DNA of 64,000 bases. It comes from Segatella paludivivens DSM 17968 = JCM 13650 (GTDB taxonomy: Bacteria; Bacteroidota; Bacteroidia; Bacteroidales; Bacteroidaceae). The stretch covers positions 68,361 to 132,360 of the forward strand of contig NZ_KB890660.1 in assembly GCF_000373185.1 (NCBI RefSeq), written 5' to 3'. Shown in pieces: positions 7,537 to 18,153 of the stretch. The number at the start of each line of letters is the position of its first letter. The stretch's first letter is position 1. Below the pieces are notes generated by a model, which worked only from the letters and a program-made list of their open reading frames with translations, was not told where the DNA came from and did not search any database. The position numbers and the translations under genes are program-made.

Positions 7537-9933
7537 ATGAATAAGCAAAAACTAATTTACGGCATCGTCTCTATGATGCTATGTGTGAGCGAAAATGCTT
7601 TCTCACAGCGTGATACTATAACTATAGATAATTGGCAATTTAGTAGAAATACGCTTACTGCCAATGAAGCTACACAGCAGAATGGTACTTGGAAAAACGT
7701 AATAATTCCACATGATTTTCAGATGGAGCAACCTTGGGTAGCTCCTTCTAAGGATGAACATGCCGATAATTCTGATCAAGCGGCTAATGTAAAGAGCCGC
7801 CTTTCAGCACGTGGCTTTAAGGAAATGGGTATAGGATGGTATCGTAAGGTATTCACTCCAGCTCAAGATTGGAAAGGAAAAAGATTGATGTTGGAATTTG
7901 GTGGTATAATGCTTGTTGGTGATGTTTATCTTAATGGCGAGCGTATAGGTGGAACAGAATACGGTTATGTAGGATTTGGTATAGACATTACTGATAAAAT
8001 TAAATATGGCAGCGAGAATGTTCTTGTTGTAAAAGCTGATACGAGAAAAGAAAACAATTCACGCTGGTATACTGGTGGTGGTCTGTTCAGAACGGTTAAA
8101 CTTATCATGACAGATAAGCAACTGTATTTTGCACGCCATCCGCTTTATATTACAACAAAGGATAACAACACCGTAAATATTCAGGCAGAGATATTTCGTT
8201 ATAATAAGCAAAAAAACGGTGACGTAAAAGTACGTATACTTGATGCCAATGGCAAAGTTGTAGCAGAGAAGAATAATGATGTTAGATTTTCACCACGTAG
8301 CCGTGATGCTGAATACAAATTAGAACCTATACATATTTCAAACGCTAATTTGTGGGATATAGATTCTCCTTATTTGTATACGGCAGAAGTTTCTGTGTAT
8401 GATGAAAGTGGTAAGGTTGCCGATAAAGTTACAGAGCAGTTTGGTATACGTACCATAGAATTTTCTCCAGAATTTGGATTAAAACTAAATGGTAAAAAAG
8501 TTATATTGAAAGGTATAGCTAATCATAGTAGTCTGGGTGCATTAGGAGCAGCTGCCTATTCACGTGCAATAGAAAAAAGAATAAAGCTGTTGAAAGAATT
8601 TGGTTTCAATCACATTCGTTGTTCACATAATCCATACAGTGAAGACTTATATAAATTATGTGATAAATATGGTATTCTTGTTGTTGATGAAGTCTATGAT
8701 AAATGGCTTACCCAATATTCTGGTGGAAGAGAATCTTGGTCTAATCATTGGCAGTATGATATTCCTGAATGGATACAGCGAGATAGAAATCACCCATCTG
8801 TGATATTGTGGAGTCTTGGAAATGAATTGCAGACATATCCAGACTTGCCTTATAATGATTGGGGAGTAACTGCGTATAGATTGTTAAAGACATTACTGAA
8901 TCGTTATGATAGCACGCGTCTGACAACAGTGGCAATGCATCCAAGAGGACGTAATTGGGAAACAGATTCATTACCATGTGATTTGGCTATGATTACTGAT
9001 ATTCAGGCATATAATTATCGTTATATGTATTTTCCTGGTGATGGGCGTCGTTTTCCAAATATGATATTCTATCAGAGTGAGGCAAATATGCCAATGATGG
9101 GGCCAAACTATTATGAGATGAATTTAGATAAGGTCGTCGGATTAGCATATTGGGGAATGATAGACTATCTTGGCGAAAGTCTTGGGTGGCCAAAAAAAGG
9201 CTGGGATAATGGTGTGTTTGATATTTCATTAGAACCTAAACCACAAGCATATTTTCTGAAATCAATATTTTCAGATAAGCCAGTTGTTCACATCGGTGTC
9301 ACAGATTCTAAGGATGATGCAGAGATGTGGAATGGGGTAAAATTTGATGGAGACAGAATTTCTGATCACTGGAATCGTACTCCTGGGAAAAAATACACAG
9401 TATATACGTATACAAATGCCGAGGAAGTTGAATTATATCTTAATGGAAAAAGCCTTGGAATAAAGAAAAACTCTCTTGATCCAAAGGTACGTAATAAAAT
9501 AAAGTGGACTGACGTGGTGTACCAAAAGGGTATACTTGAAGCAGTAGCAAGGACCAAGGGTAAAATAGTAGCACGTCATAAGATAGAAACTGCTGGAGAG
9601 CCAAAGGAACTTAAACTTATTCCAGATGTTGAAAATTGGAAAGCTGATGGCAATGATTTAATGCATGTACGTATATTGGCAGTTGACCATAAAGGATTGC
9701 GTTCACCTATGGCAAACAGCAAATTGATGTTTGACGTTTCTGGTGATGCTGACATCATTGGTGTAAGCAATGGTGATATTTCTAGCGATGAATTGACTGT
9801 TGGTAACTCTCGTAGCCTTTATAATGGTTCTGCTATGGTCATACTTCGTTCTGGTAGGAAACCAGGGAAAGTAAAACTTAAGGTTAGCGGACAAGGATAT
9901 AAACCAAAGACCATATCATTATACTTAAAATAA
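7537..9933 (+). CDS. GH2 glycosidase, probable beta-galactosidase, secreted
   Basis: 798 residues from the ATG at 7537. A longer frame from a TTG at 7522 is rejected because the signal peptide (MNKQKLIYGI... cleavage after SFSQ-like AFSQ) begins at this ATG. Domains in order: GH2 sugar-binding jelly roll (~30-190), Ig-like linker (~195-300), TIM barrel (~305-590), then DUF4982/Big-type beta domains. The acid/base is E430 in WSLGNEL and the nucleophile is E515 in FYQSEAN. The enzyme should remove beta-galactosyl (less likely glucuronyl) side chains from pectic oligosaccharides in the periplasm or at the cell surface. It precedes the SusC/D operon but is separated by a hairpin and a promoter. 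Confidence 0.9.
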   Translation: MNKQKLIYGIVSMMLCVSENAFSQRDTITIDNWQFSRNTLTANEATQQNGTWKNVIIPHDFQMEQPWVAPSKDEHADNSDQAANVKSRLSARGFKEMGIGWYRKVFTPAQDWKGKRLMLEFGGIMLVGDVYLNGERIGGTEYGYVGFGIDITDKIKYGSENVLVVKADTRKENNSRWYTGGGLFRTVKLIMTDKQLYFARHPLYITTKDNNTVNIQAEIFRYNKQKNGDVKVRILDANGKVVAEKNNDVRFSPRSRDAEYKLEPIHISNANLWDIDSPYLYTAEVSVYDESGKVADKVTEQFGIRTIEFSPEFGLKLNGKKVILKGIANHSSLGALGAAAYSRAIEKRIKLLKEFGFNHIRCSHNPYSEDLYKLCDKYGILVVDEVYDKWLTQYSGGRESWSNHWQYDIPEWIQRDRNHPSVILWSLGNELQTYPDLPYNDWGVTAYRLLKTLLNRYDSTRLTTVAMHPRGRNWETDSLPCDLAMITDIQAYNYRYMYFPGDGRRFPNMIFYQSEANMPMMGPNYYEMNLDKVVGLAYWGMIDYLGESLGWPKKGWDNGVFDISLEPKPQAYFLKSIFSDKPVVHIGVTDSKDDAEMWNGVKFDGDRISDHWNRTPGKKYTVYTYTNAEEVELYLNGKSLGIKKNSLDPKVRNKIKWTDVVYQKGILEAVARTKGKIVARHKIETAGEPKELKLIPDVENWKADGNDLMHVRILAVDHKGLRSPMANSKLMFDVSGDADIIGVSNGDISSDELTVGNSRSLYNGSAMVILRSGRKPGKVKLKVSGQGYKPKTISLYLK

Positions 9934-9954
9934 AAGAATTTAGCGTTTATTTGT

Positions 9955-9990
9955 ATTTTCGCACGTTTTTACCAATAAACGTACGAAAAT
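9955..9990. promoter_or_regulatory. Inverted repeat just upstream of the SusC promoter
   Basis: ATTTTCGCACGTTT (9955-9968) and AAACGTACGAAAAT (9977-9990) are arms of an inverted repeat with a single mismatch, ending 4 bases before the -33 box of the SusC operon. It could terminate the GH2 transcript, but no T run follows on the plus strand. An operator for the locus regulator is an alternative. Confidence 0.5.
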
Positions 9991-9994
9991 ACCG

Positions 9995-10024
9995 TTTGGC
10001 GTTAATTAAGTATATGTATATTTG
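9995..10024 (+). promoter_or_regulatory. Strong Bacteroidetes promoter of the pectin operon
   Basis: TTTG (9995-9998), 18 bases, then TATATTTG (10017-10024): both boxes match the Bacteroidetes sigma-ABfr consensus. The start codon of the SusC gene follows 36 bases downstream. It probably drives the nine-kilobase-plus run from 10061 to 27620. Confidence 0.75.
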
Positions 10025-10060
10025 CGACGAATTAACAAACTAAGCCTAAATAATAATTAA

Positions 10061-13000
10061 ATGAATCGTAGAAAATTGTTAAAAGGTACAGTATTACCAG
10101 TAGCCGTGATTAGCGCGACTATGACTTTTACACCAGCGATTGGTGTGCAACATGCGTTTGCCAATACCCAACAGGTAGGACAGAATGATGTTCGCGGAAC
10201 CGTTGTTGATGAACATGGTGAGACTGTAATCGGTGCGACCGTAATGGTTGTTGGTCCTGGTTCTAATGGAACTGTGACAGATCTTGATGGTAACTTTAAT
10301 CTGAATGTAAAGCCAGGTACAAAGTTAAAAATCTCTTTTGTGGGGTATGACCCAATTACCGTGATTGCAAAGAACGGAATGAAAATCACACTGAAGGAAA
10401 ATACAAACAACTTACAGACTGTTGAGGTTGTTGCCTACGGTGTGCAGAAAAAGGTTACCGTTACAGGTGCCCTCTCTAGTATTAAAGGTGAAGACCTGAC
10501 TCGTACTCCTGTAAGTTCAGTTAACAATGTCCTTGCTGGTCAGTTAAGTGGTGTGACAACAGTACAATATTCTGGTGAACCAGGTAGTGATGCCGCAAAG
10601 GTGTTTGTACGTGGTCAGGCAACATTCAATAATGCCGAACCTCTTGTTCAGGTAGATGGTGTTGAGCGCAGCATGGGAGACATTGACCCAGAGGAAATTG
10701 AAAGTATTACTGTGTTGAAGGATGCTTCTGCTACAGCGGTATTCGGTGTACGTGGTGCAAACGGCGTTGTCCTTATCACAACTAAACGTGGTAAAGAAGG
10801 TAAGGCTACAGTTACAGCCAATACTTCATTCTCTATATTGACTCCAACCAAGATGGTTGAGCAGGCTGATTCTTACGGATACGCTACATTCTATAATCAG
10901 ATGAATGACAATGATGGTAAAGCACATCAGTTTTCAGATGCCATCGTTGAAAAATTCCGTACAGGAAGTGATCCGATTCGTTTTCCAAGTATTAAGTGGG
11001 ATGACTATATCATGAAGAAGTCTACCATGCAGACGAAGACAAATGTCAGCATTAGTGGTGGTACTAGCAAAATGCGTTATTTTATTGACGCTGGTATGTA
11101 CACGCAAGGTGGACTTTTTAAAGAATTCGGACAGGATTATAAATTTGGCTATCAATATAATCGTTTCAACTATCGTGCGAATTTAGACTTAGATGTAACT
11201 AAAACTACAACATTGTCATTTAACATTGCTGGTAGTGTTGATAATTCAAATAAGCCCCATACGGGTCAGGGGGCTACTGGAATGGTTCAGGCTCTTTATC
11301 AGGCGACCCCATTCTCAAGTCCTGGTATTATAGATGGCAGGTATGTTGAGACAACAACTGATTATTCAGATTTAAGATTACCGTTTGTTGGTGGCAGTGG
11401 TATTACTTATTATGGTAATGCTGGCGTAAATGGCGGTTTTTATCAATATAGTAATAACAAGCTTCAGTTAGATGCACAGTTAAATCAGAAACTTGATATG
11501 ATAACTAAAGGTCTTTCTTTTAAGATTAAGGGTTCATACAATAGTTTGTTTGGTTCTACAAAGGAAGGCTCACGTGCAATGGCTACATATTATCCTGTAT
11601 TAAAATCTGATGGTTCGCTTGGATATAAGATGGCTGGTCAGAATGGTCAGATTGCTTATTCTGAATCAACAGGTAAAGATCGTGATTGGTATTTTGAGAC
11701 ATCTCTTACATATAATCGTTCTTTCGGATTGAATAATGTCGGCGCTTTGTTGTTGCTTAACCAGAGTAAGAACTATTATCCTTCAACATTCTCTGATATT
11801 CCACAAGGATATGCTGGTGTTGTAGGTCGTTTGACGTACGACTGGAATAACCGATATATGGCAGAGTTCAATATTGGTTATAACGGTTCCGAAAACTTCG
11901 CACCTAGCAAACGTTACGGAACATTCCCTGCTGGTTCTTTAGGCTGGGTAGTCAGTGACGAGTCTTTCTGGAAATCATTGAAAAAAGTTGTTAGTTTTCT
12001 TAAACTTCGTGTAAGTTACGGTCTTGTTGGTAATGATAAGATTGGAGGTAGTCGCTTTATGTATCTTGATGACCCATACAATGTAAACAACTCTGGTATT
12101 TATTCTCGTGGTGGTCGTGGCTATAACTTCGGTATTGAAAATAACACAGTATCAAAGGGAGCTTACGAAATGTCAAGAAACAATCCTGATGTTACATGGG
12201 AGAAGGCATTTAAGCAAGATTATGGTGCTGATATTTATTTCATAAAAGATAAACTTCGTGCTACTGTTGATTATTACAAGGAGCACCGTACTGATATTCT
12301 ACTTCATGATGGAACGGTACCTTCAATTATAGGATTCACAACTCCTGCCGAGAACCTTGGTGTGGTTGACAGTTGGGGTTATGAGTTGTCTCTTAAATGG
12401 AATGATAAACTAGGAAAAGATTTCTTCTATTGGGCTGGTGTAAACCTCAGTTACAATCAGAATAAGGTGAAGGAAGCTAAGGAAGCTCCTTATAATAATC
12501 TGTATCAGTATGCTAAGGGACATCGTCTTGGAGCACGCTCAGAATATAAATTCTATCGTTTTTATGATGCAGAGACTCCTGCTCTTTATGAAAAAGAATT
12601 TGGTGAGAAGTTCCCTACGCAGCTTGCTGGTGCTAATTTGAAACCTGGTGATGCAGTTTATGTAGACCTTGATCATAATGGTATAATTGACGGAAATGAT
12701 ATGAGTCGTAGTAATGGTTACACAGACGATCCTGAATATGTAATGGGTGTTAACTTTGGTTTTACATATCAGAATCTTTCTATCAGTACTCAATGGACTG
12801 GTGCGTGGAACGTAAGCAGAATGCTTGATGATGTATTCCGTCAGCCATTTAAAAATCGTACTGGTAATACTCAAGGTGGTTTGCTTCAGTACCATATAGA
12901 TAATACTTGGAATGCAGAAAATCCAGGTCAGAATTATGAGTACCCACGTGCAACTCTGGACAATGCTGTCAATAATTATGCTACATCTACATTATATGAA

Positions 13001-13225
13001 AAAGATGCTAAGTATCTGCGTCTGAAAACGTTGCAGGTAGCTTATGATTTCCACATGGCATTTATGAAGAAGCTTGGACTAAATCAGCTTCAACTTTCGT
13101 TCAGTGGTTACAATCTATTGACTTTCACTCCATATAAATGGGGTGATCCAGAAGCAACCGCAAGTGGCTCTCCTTCTTATCCACTTCAGAAGACATATAC
13201 ATTCTCTTTAAAGGTGGGATTCTAA
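10061..13225 (+). CDS. SusC-like TonB-dependent outer-membrane transporter 1
   Basis: 1054 residues. Signal peptide to about residue 35, then a carboxypeptidase-D-like regulatory domain (~43-120, RGTVVDEHGETVIGATV ... DLDGNFNL), a TonB-box-like stretch (VEVVAYG), a plug domain with the SusC hallmark ASATAVFGVRGANGVVLITTK (quoted in part: VFGVRGANGVVLITT), and a 22-strand barrel ending in the aromatic F (TFSLKVGF). It imports oligosaccharides across the outer membrane with its SusD partner, which follows after 46 bases. The enzymes downstream make rhamnogalacturonan-I fragments the likely cargo (inference). Confidence 0.95.
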   Translation: MNRRKLLKGTVLPVAVISATMTFTPAIGVQHAFANTQQVGQNDVRGTVVDEHGETVIGATVMVVGPGSNGTVTDLDGNFNLNVKPGTKLKISFVGYDPITVIAKNGMKITLKENTNNLQTVEVVAYGVQKKVTVTGALSSIKGEDLTRTPVSSVNNVLAGQLSGVTTVQYSGEPGSDAAKVFVRGQATFNNAEPLVQVDGVERSMGDIDPEEIESITVLKDASATAVFGVRGANGVVLITTKRGKEGKATVTANTSFSILTPTKMVEQADSYGYATFYNQMNDNDGKAHQFSDAIVEKFRTGSDPIRFPSIKWDDYIMKKSTMQTKTNVSISGGTSKMRYFIDAGMYTQGGLFKEFGQDYKFGYQYNRFNYRANLDLDVTKTTTLSFNIAGSVDNSNKPHTGQGATGMVQALYQATPFSSPGIIDGRYVETTTDYSDLRLPFVGGSGITYYGNAGVNGGFYQYSNNKLQLDAQLNQKLDMITKGLSFKIKGSYNSLFGSTKEGSRAMATYYPVLKSDGSLGYKMAGQNGQIAYSESTGKDRDWYFETSLTYNRSFGLNNVGALLLLNQSKNYYPSTFSDIPQGYAGVVGRLTYDWNNRYMAEFNIGYNGSENFAPSKRYGTFPAGSLGWVVSDESFWKSLKKVVSFLKLRVSYGLVGNDKIGGSRFMYLDDPYNVNNSGIYSRGGRGYNFGIENNTVSKGAYEMSRNNPDVTWEKAFKQDYGADIYFIKDKLRATVDYYKEHRTDILLHDGTVPSIIGFTTPAENLGVVDSWGYELSLKWNDKLGKDFFYWAGVNLSYNQNKVKEAKEAPYNNLYQYAKGHRLGARSEYKFYRFYDAETPALYEKEFGEKFPTQLAGANLKPGDAVYVDLDHNGIIDGNDMSRSNGYTDDPEYVMGVNFGFTYQNLSISTQWTGAWNVSRMLDDVFRQPFKNRTGNTQGGLLQYHIDNTWNAENPGQNYEYPRATLDNAVNNYATSTLYEKDAKYLRLKTLQVAYDFHMAFMKKLGLNQLQLSFSGYNLLTFTPYKWGDPEATASGSPSYPLQKTYTFSLKVGF

Positions 13226-13271
13226 CGCAAAAGAATGATTTTCGCTTAAACAATAAAAAACGCAAATTAAT

Positions 13272-15293
13272 ATGAAACTAAATAATAAGACTTTTATTGG
13301 AGCATTCCTGACATTGTCTTTAGCCTTAGGATTTGGTTCTTGTACAGATGATATTGCCTTTGGTAATAAATTTCTTGGCAAGGCTCCGGGTACTGATGCT
13401 ACAATAGATACAGTGTTTAATAATGCCGAATATACACGACAGTTCCTTGTTGGTACTTATGCACTGCAATATTATGGTCTACCATATACAAGTTCTCATA
13501 ACTCTGCTAGTTATTGGAACGGTAAGTTTGATGCTTTAACAGACTGTTGGCAGTTGCATTTCACGCAATCATCAGTTTTTCAAACATATTATTCAGGACA
13601 GCTGAACGCAACATCAGGTAACTCTTCTGTCTTTGGTTATCTTAATGAGAATTGTTGGGAACTGATACGCTCAGCTTATTTGCTTCAAGAGAATATTGGT
13701 AGAACTCCAAACATGGAGGAAACTGAAAAGACTCAGATGAAGGCAGAGGCTAATTGCCTTATTGCTTCTACATATTTTAATCTTTTTAGAATGTATGGTG
13801 GCCTTCCTATAGTAAAACGCAGTTTTAACGTTGGTGAAACTTCTTATAATTTACCACGTACTTCTGTTGAAGAAACTGTAAACTTTATGGTTGGTTTACT
13901 AGATGAGGCTTCTAAAGTTTTACCTTGGACGCCAGAAGATCCTACTTCTGAAACAGGTAGATGGACAAAAGCTGCAGCTATGGCTTTGAAATGTCAAATT
14001 CTGCAATTCGCAGCTTCACCATTGTTTAATTCTGATAAACCATATTATGGTTCAACTTATTCAATGAGTGATAGTAGTCCTGTATGGTATGGAAATTACA
14101 GCAAGGATCGCTGGACACGCTGTAAAACTGCATGTGAAGATTTCTTGCAGCAGTTGAATGCGAATGGAGGTTATTCTCTTGTTCAACCTGCTACAAATAC
14201 TATTGAGGGTTATCGCTATGCATTCCGTTATGGTTATGTAAATCAGAAGAGTCCTGAAGTTATATTTGCAACACGTGTATCTTCTTTTGGTAAAGATACA
14301 CAATATATGTGGACACAGCTTGGTGGAGGATTGAATGAACGTTATTCTTATGCTCCAACTCAGGAATATGTAGAAATGTTCCCTTGGGCAGACGGAAAAC
14401 CATTTAATTGGGATGAAACAGCAAAGGCTGGAAAATTAGACCAGATGTTTGTTAAGGGTGATACTATCGCTACTAAACAGGAGCTACAGCATCGTACTTA
14501 TACACGTGATCCACGTCTTTATGAGACTGTAATGGTGAATGGTGACCTTGAAACATCTTCTTTGAACTCAGGAACAATGAGTGGTAATAATTTTGAGTTG
14601 TGGGATGGCGGTTCTAGAGCATTGAATGGTCCTGCTACACAAAGTGGATACTTTGCTACAGGATATGGCAATAACAAATATATTACAGGTACAAATAATG
14701 TATATTTGCGTGCTCAGCCTCAATGGGTTGTTCTTAGTTTGAATGATTTCTATCTTACTTATGCAGAAGCTTTATTACAGGCAGATGACAATTTCACAGG
14801 AGCATTGCAATATGTGGATAAGATTCGTGCACGTGTAGGTCTTAAGGGGCTGGTTGCATGTAATCCTGATAAGGATTTGACATCAAACAAGGCAAACCTT
14901 TTGAATGAAATTCTTCGTGAGCGTGTTTGTGAACTTGGTATGAGTAATTCTCGCTATTTCGATGTGAAGAGATATAAACTTGGTGATGAGGTGCTTTCTA
15001 AGCAGTTACACGGATTAAGAATGTATCGATTGAGAAAAGTTAACGGCCAATGGATTCATGTAAATGACATAACTGGTGCCAATACACAATGGTGGAATGG
15101 TGATAAGTTGACAGACAAAGGTAGTAATAAGAATCCGGGGTTCTATGAACCTACTCATTTTAATTATGAAAAGTTTGGCTTAAAGAATACTCGCGCATGG
15201 TGGTCTGGTTATGATCCAAAATGGTATCTTGAGCCATTCCCACAGACTGAAGTTAATAAGGCTTATGGTTTGACTCAAAATCCTGGTTGGTAA
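13272..15293 (+). CDS. SusD-like glycan-binding lipoprotein 1
   Basis: 673 residues, longer than the usual 500-600. Signal peptidase II lipobox with Cys24 (GFGSC), then the RagB/SusD fold: N-terminal TPR-like helices (around AEANCLIASTYFNLFRMYGGLP) and a C-terminal SusD region (EILRERVCELGMSNSRYFDVKRY, quoted as ERVCELG). It acts as lid and glycan receptor on the outer face of the SusC barrel encoded just upstream. The extra length sits largely in the C-terminal half and may enlarge the binding surface. Last residues NPGW are typical of the family. Confidence 0.95.
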   Translation: MKLNNKTFIGAFLTLSLALGFGSCTDDIAFGNKFLGKAPGTDATIDTVFNNAEYTRQFLVGTYALQYYGLPYTSSHNSASYWNGKFDALTDCWQLHFTQSSVFQTYYSGQLNATSGNSSVFGYLNENCWELIRSAYLLQENIGRTPNMEETEKTQMKAEANCLIASTYFNLFRMYGGLPIVKRSFNVGETSYNLPRTSVEETVNFMVGLLDEASKVLPWTPEDPTSETGRWTKAAAMALKCQILQFAASPLFNSDKPYYGSTYSMSDSSPVWYGNYSKDRWTRCKTACEDFLQQLNANGGYSLVQPATNTIEGYRYAFRYGYVNQKSPEVIFATRVSSFGKDTQYMWTQLGGGLNERYSYAPTQEYVEMFPWADGKPFNWDETAKAGKLDQMFVKGDTIATKQELQHRTYTRDPRLYETVMVNGDLETSSLNSGTMSGNNFELWDGGSRALNGPATQSGYFATGYGNNKYITGTNNVYLRAQPQWVVLSLNDFYLTYAEALLQADDNFTGALQYVDKIRARVGLKGLVACNPDKDLTSNKANLLNEILRERVCELGMSNSRYFDVKRYKLGDEVLSKQLHGLRMYRLRKVNGQWIHVNDITGANTQWWNGDKLTDKGSNKNPGFYEPTHFNYEKFGLKNTRAWWSGYDPKWYLEPFPQTEVNKAYGLTQNPGW

Positions 15294-15334
15294 TTTAAAG
15301 TTAATTGTTAACATATAAAAAGTTAATAGCAATA

Positions 15335-18133
15335 ATGAATAAGAATAATATATTAGTGTTGGCAATGTTGGCAAGCCTTGGCTTGCCAGCTGCTGCACAG
15401 AAAGATACAACTGCATTCAAGGACCAGCTAGTTGATGTTGGCGCTGATGTAAACTTTTCACGTGAACAGTCTACAGCTGCCGTTTCTATTATCACGAATA
15501 ATACAACAGATAAGCGTAGTGCAAGAAACATTGGCAATTCTATTATAGGTCAGGGACTTGGTCTTATTTCTTTGCAGAATTCAGGTAATTATGCTGCACA
15601 GAATCCAACATTCTATGTACGTGGATTACAGAGCTTATCTGGTAGCTCACCATTGATACTTGTAGATGGTATCGAACGTGATATTGATAATCTTTCTCCA
15701 GAGGAAGTTGAGTCTGTTCAGATATTGAAAGATGCAGCTGCTGTCGCATTGTACGGATATAAAGGTACTAATGGTGCTGTATTGATTACAACAAAACGTG
15801 GTAAGTATAATTCTCAGGAAGTAAAGTTCACATATGATCATCTATGGAACTTTATGGCAAATAAACCTAAATTTGTTGATGCATCTACTTATGCACAGGC
15901 TGTAAATGAAGCTCGTGGTAATGATGGATTAGCTGCAAAATATTCTGATGCAGAAATTGCTGCATTCCAAAATGGTACATACCCAACAATGTATCCTAAT
16001 GTAAATTGGGTTGATGAAGCATTCCGCAATACTGGAGTAACAAATAAATTTAATATTGAGTTCCGTGGTGGTGCGCAAAAATTCCGCTACTATACAATGA
16101 TTGACCTTATTTCAGATAAGGGATTCATTAAGAATTTTGATATGAATGACGGTTATTCAACACAGAATAAATATGTTAAGGGTAATCTTCGTACAAATTT
16201 GGATATAGACCTTTTCGATAAAACAAAACTAAAAGTTAATCTTTTGGGTGTTTTAGCTGAGGCTAGTCGTCCTGGTAATTCAGCTAATATATGGGATATG
16301 GTTTATTCAGTTCCATCTGCAGCATTCCCAATAAAGAATGATAATGGTATGTGGGGTGGTAACGCTACATGGAATGGAACTGTAAACCCTGTTGCCCAAA
16401 GTGCTGGTGCGGCTTATGCTAAGAACCATTCAAGAAGCCTTTTCTCTGATGCCACTCTTACTCAGGATTTATCTGATTGGTTGGATGGTTTAGGTGCAAC
16501 ATTAAGAGTAGCTTATGATAACTCTTCAAATATATTGGAGAATCATAGCAAAGGATATGCATATGGTATGAATAGTGCTACTTGGGCAGCCGATGGTACA
16601 GCCACAGCTGGAACTTTATATACTGGCGGTGCAGAGACTGCTATGGGAGACGGTGCTACAACAAATAGTTTCAGCAAGCGCTTCCATTTTGATGGTGGAT
16701 TTAACTATAATAATACATTTGGCAATCATTCTGTATATTCTCAACTAAAATGGGATTATGAGTATCAGGAGACAAACGGTATAAATACTGTAATTTATCG
16801 TCAGGATGCATCTTGGTATACTCATTATGGTTTCAAGAATCGCTATTTTGCAGATTTAGCTCTTGTTGAATCTGGATCAAGCAGACTTGCACCAACTACC
16901 AAATGGAACTTTTCACCTACGTTGTCAGCAGCTTGGGTTATATCAAAGGAACATTTCATGAAGAATATTTCTTGGGTTAACTTCTTAAAACTACGTGCTT
17001 CTGCAGGTATAATCAATGCAGACTTCTTGCCAAATAATACATGGACATATTATACTCAGCAGTATACTATGACTGGAGGAACATATCCTTTCAATGAAAC
17101 TTGGCAGTCTTCTTTTGGACGAACAACTCTTGATCGCTATGCTACAGAAAATCCTTCTCATGAAAAAGCTTATAAATATAATGTAGGTATTGATGCTACT
17201 CTTTTCCATGGTTTGGATGTAACATTAGAAGGATATTTTACACGTCATAATAATATATGGGTAACTTCTGATGGTAAATATACAGATGTTATTGGTCAGG
17301 ACGCTCCTTATGAGAATGGTGGAGTTGTTGATAATTCTGGTTTTGAAATCGGACTTGATTACAACAAGACAATCAGTGAAGTGACATTTAACATTGGTGG
17401 TAACTTCAATTATAATCATAATAAGATTAAGGAACAATATGAGCAACCACGTCTTTACAGTAACCTTGTACAGACAGGTCACCAACTAGGTCAGATTTAT
17501 GGTTTGAAGGCTATTGGACTCTTCAAGGATGCAGCTGACATTGCAGCAAGTCCTAAGCAGAATTTCTCAACAGTTCAGCCTGGTGATATAAAATATCTTG
17601 ATGTAAACGGCGATAATATTATCGATGCAAACGACGTATGTGCAATCGGTCATAGTACTACTCCGGGTATGTATTATTCTTTGCACCTTGGTGCTGAATA
17701 TAAAGGCTTTGGTTTCTATTGCCTTTTCCAGGGTACTGGTCTTTATTCAGGGGTACTTAATACAAAGAGTATGTATTGGCCACTCATAAATAATACAACT
17801 ATATCACAGTATTATTATGATAACCGTTGGACTCCAGCCAATCAGGATGCAAAGTTTCCTCGTCTAAGCAATGAGAATAATGCAAACAATTATCAGACAA
17901 GCACTTTATGGTTGGTAAATCGTTCTTTCTTTAAACTTCGTAATATTGAGCTTTATTATAATTTACCTAAGTCTATACTTGATAAGACTGGTTTTGTTAA
18001 TGGAGCTAAGGTTTACGTTCGTGGAACAGACTTGTTCAGTGTTGATCATATGGATGTCTCAGATCCAGAGTCTTATGGTGCGACAAATCCATTGACGAGA
18101 AGTATTGTCGCAGGTCTTTCAGTTACATTCTAA
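15335..18133 (+). CDS. SusC-like TonB-dependent transporter 2, without regulatory N-domain
   Basis: 932 residues from the ATG at 15335, which begins a clean signal peptide (MNKNNILVLAMLASLGLPAAAQ); the longer frame to 15305 lacks one. Unlike the first SusC, the mature protein goes almost directly into the plug (IGQGLGLISLQNSGN ... NPTFYVRGLQSL, VALYGYKGTNGAVLITT), so the carboxypeptidase-like domain is absent. The barrel ends in VAGLSVTF. It follows SusD 1 by 41 bases and precedes its own SusD by 20, forming a second import complex in the same operon, presumably for different fragment sizes or decorations of the same pectin. Confidence 0.94.
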   Translation: MNKNNILVLAMLASLGLPAAAQKDTTAFKDQLVDVGADVNFSREQSTAAVSIITNNTTDKRSARNIGNSIIGQGLGLISLQNSGNYAAQNPTFYVRGLQSLSGSSPLILVDGIERDIDNLSPEEVESVQILKDAAAVALYGYKGTNGAVLITTKRGKYNSQEVKFTYDHLWNFMANKPKFVDASTYAQAVNEARGNDGLAAKYSDAEIAAFQNGTYPTMYPNVNWVDEAFRNTGVTNKFNIEFRGGAQKFRYYTMIDLISDKGFIKNFDMNDGYSTQNKYVKGNLRTNLDIDLFDKTKLKVNLLGVLAEASRPGNSANIWDMVYSVPSAAFPIKNDNGMWGGNATWNGTVNPVAQSAGAAYAKNHSRSLFSDATLTQDLSDWLDGLGATLRVAYDNSSNILENHSKGYAYGMNSATWAADGTATAGTLYTGGAETAMGDGATTNSFSKRFHFDGGFNYNNTFGNHSVYSQLKWDYEYQETNGINTVIYRQDASWYTHYGFKNRYFADLALVESGSSRLAPTTKWNFSPTLSAAWVISKEHFMKNISWVNFLKLRASAGIINADFLPNNTWTYYTQQYTMTGGTYPFNETWQSSFGRTTLDRYATENPSHEKAYKYNVGIDATLFHGLDVTLEGYFTRHNNIWVTSDGKYTDVIGQDAPYENGGVVDNSGFEIGLDYNKTISEVTFNIGGNFNYNHNKIKEQYEQPRLYSNLVQTGHQLGQIYGLKAIGLFKDAADIAASPKQNFSTVQPGDIKYLDVNGDNIIDANDVCAIGHSTTPGMYYSLHLGAEYKGFGFYCLFQGTGLYSGVLNTKSMYWPLINNTTISQYYYDNRWTPANQDAKFPRLSNENNANNYQTSTLWLVNRSFFKLRNIELYYNLPKSILDKTGFVNGAKVYVRGTDLFSVDHMDVSDPESYGATNPLTRSIVAGLSVTF

Positions 18134-18153
18134 TAAATAAAACGAGTGAAAAT

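Noticed and set aside
10057..10410. 117-codon minus-strand ORF across the SusC 1 start
   Set aside because: Antisense shadow, incompatible with the strong promoter and signal peptide on the plus strand.
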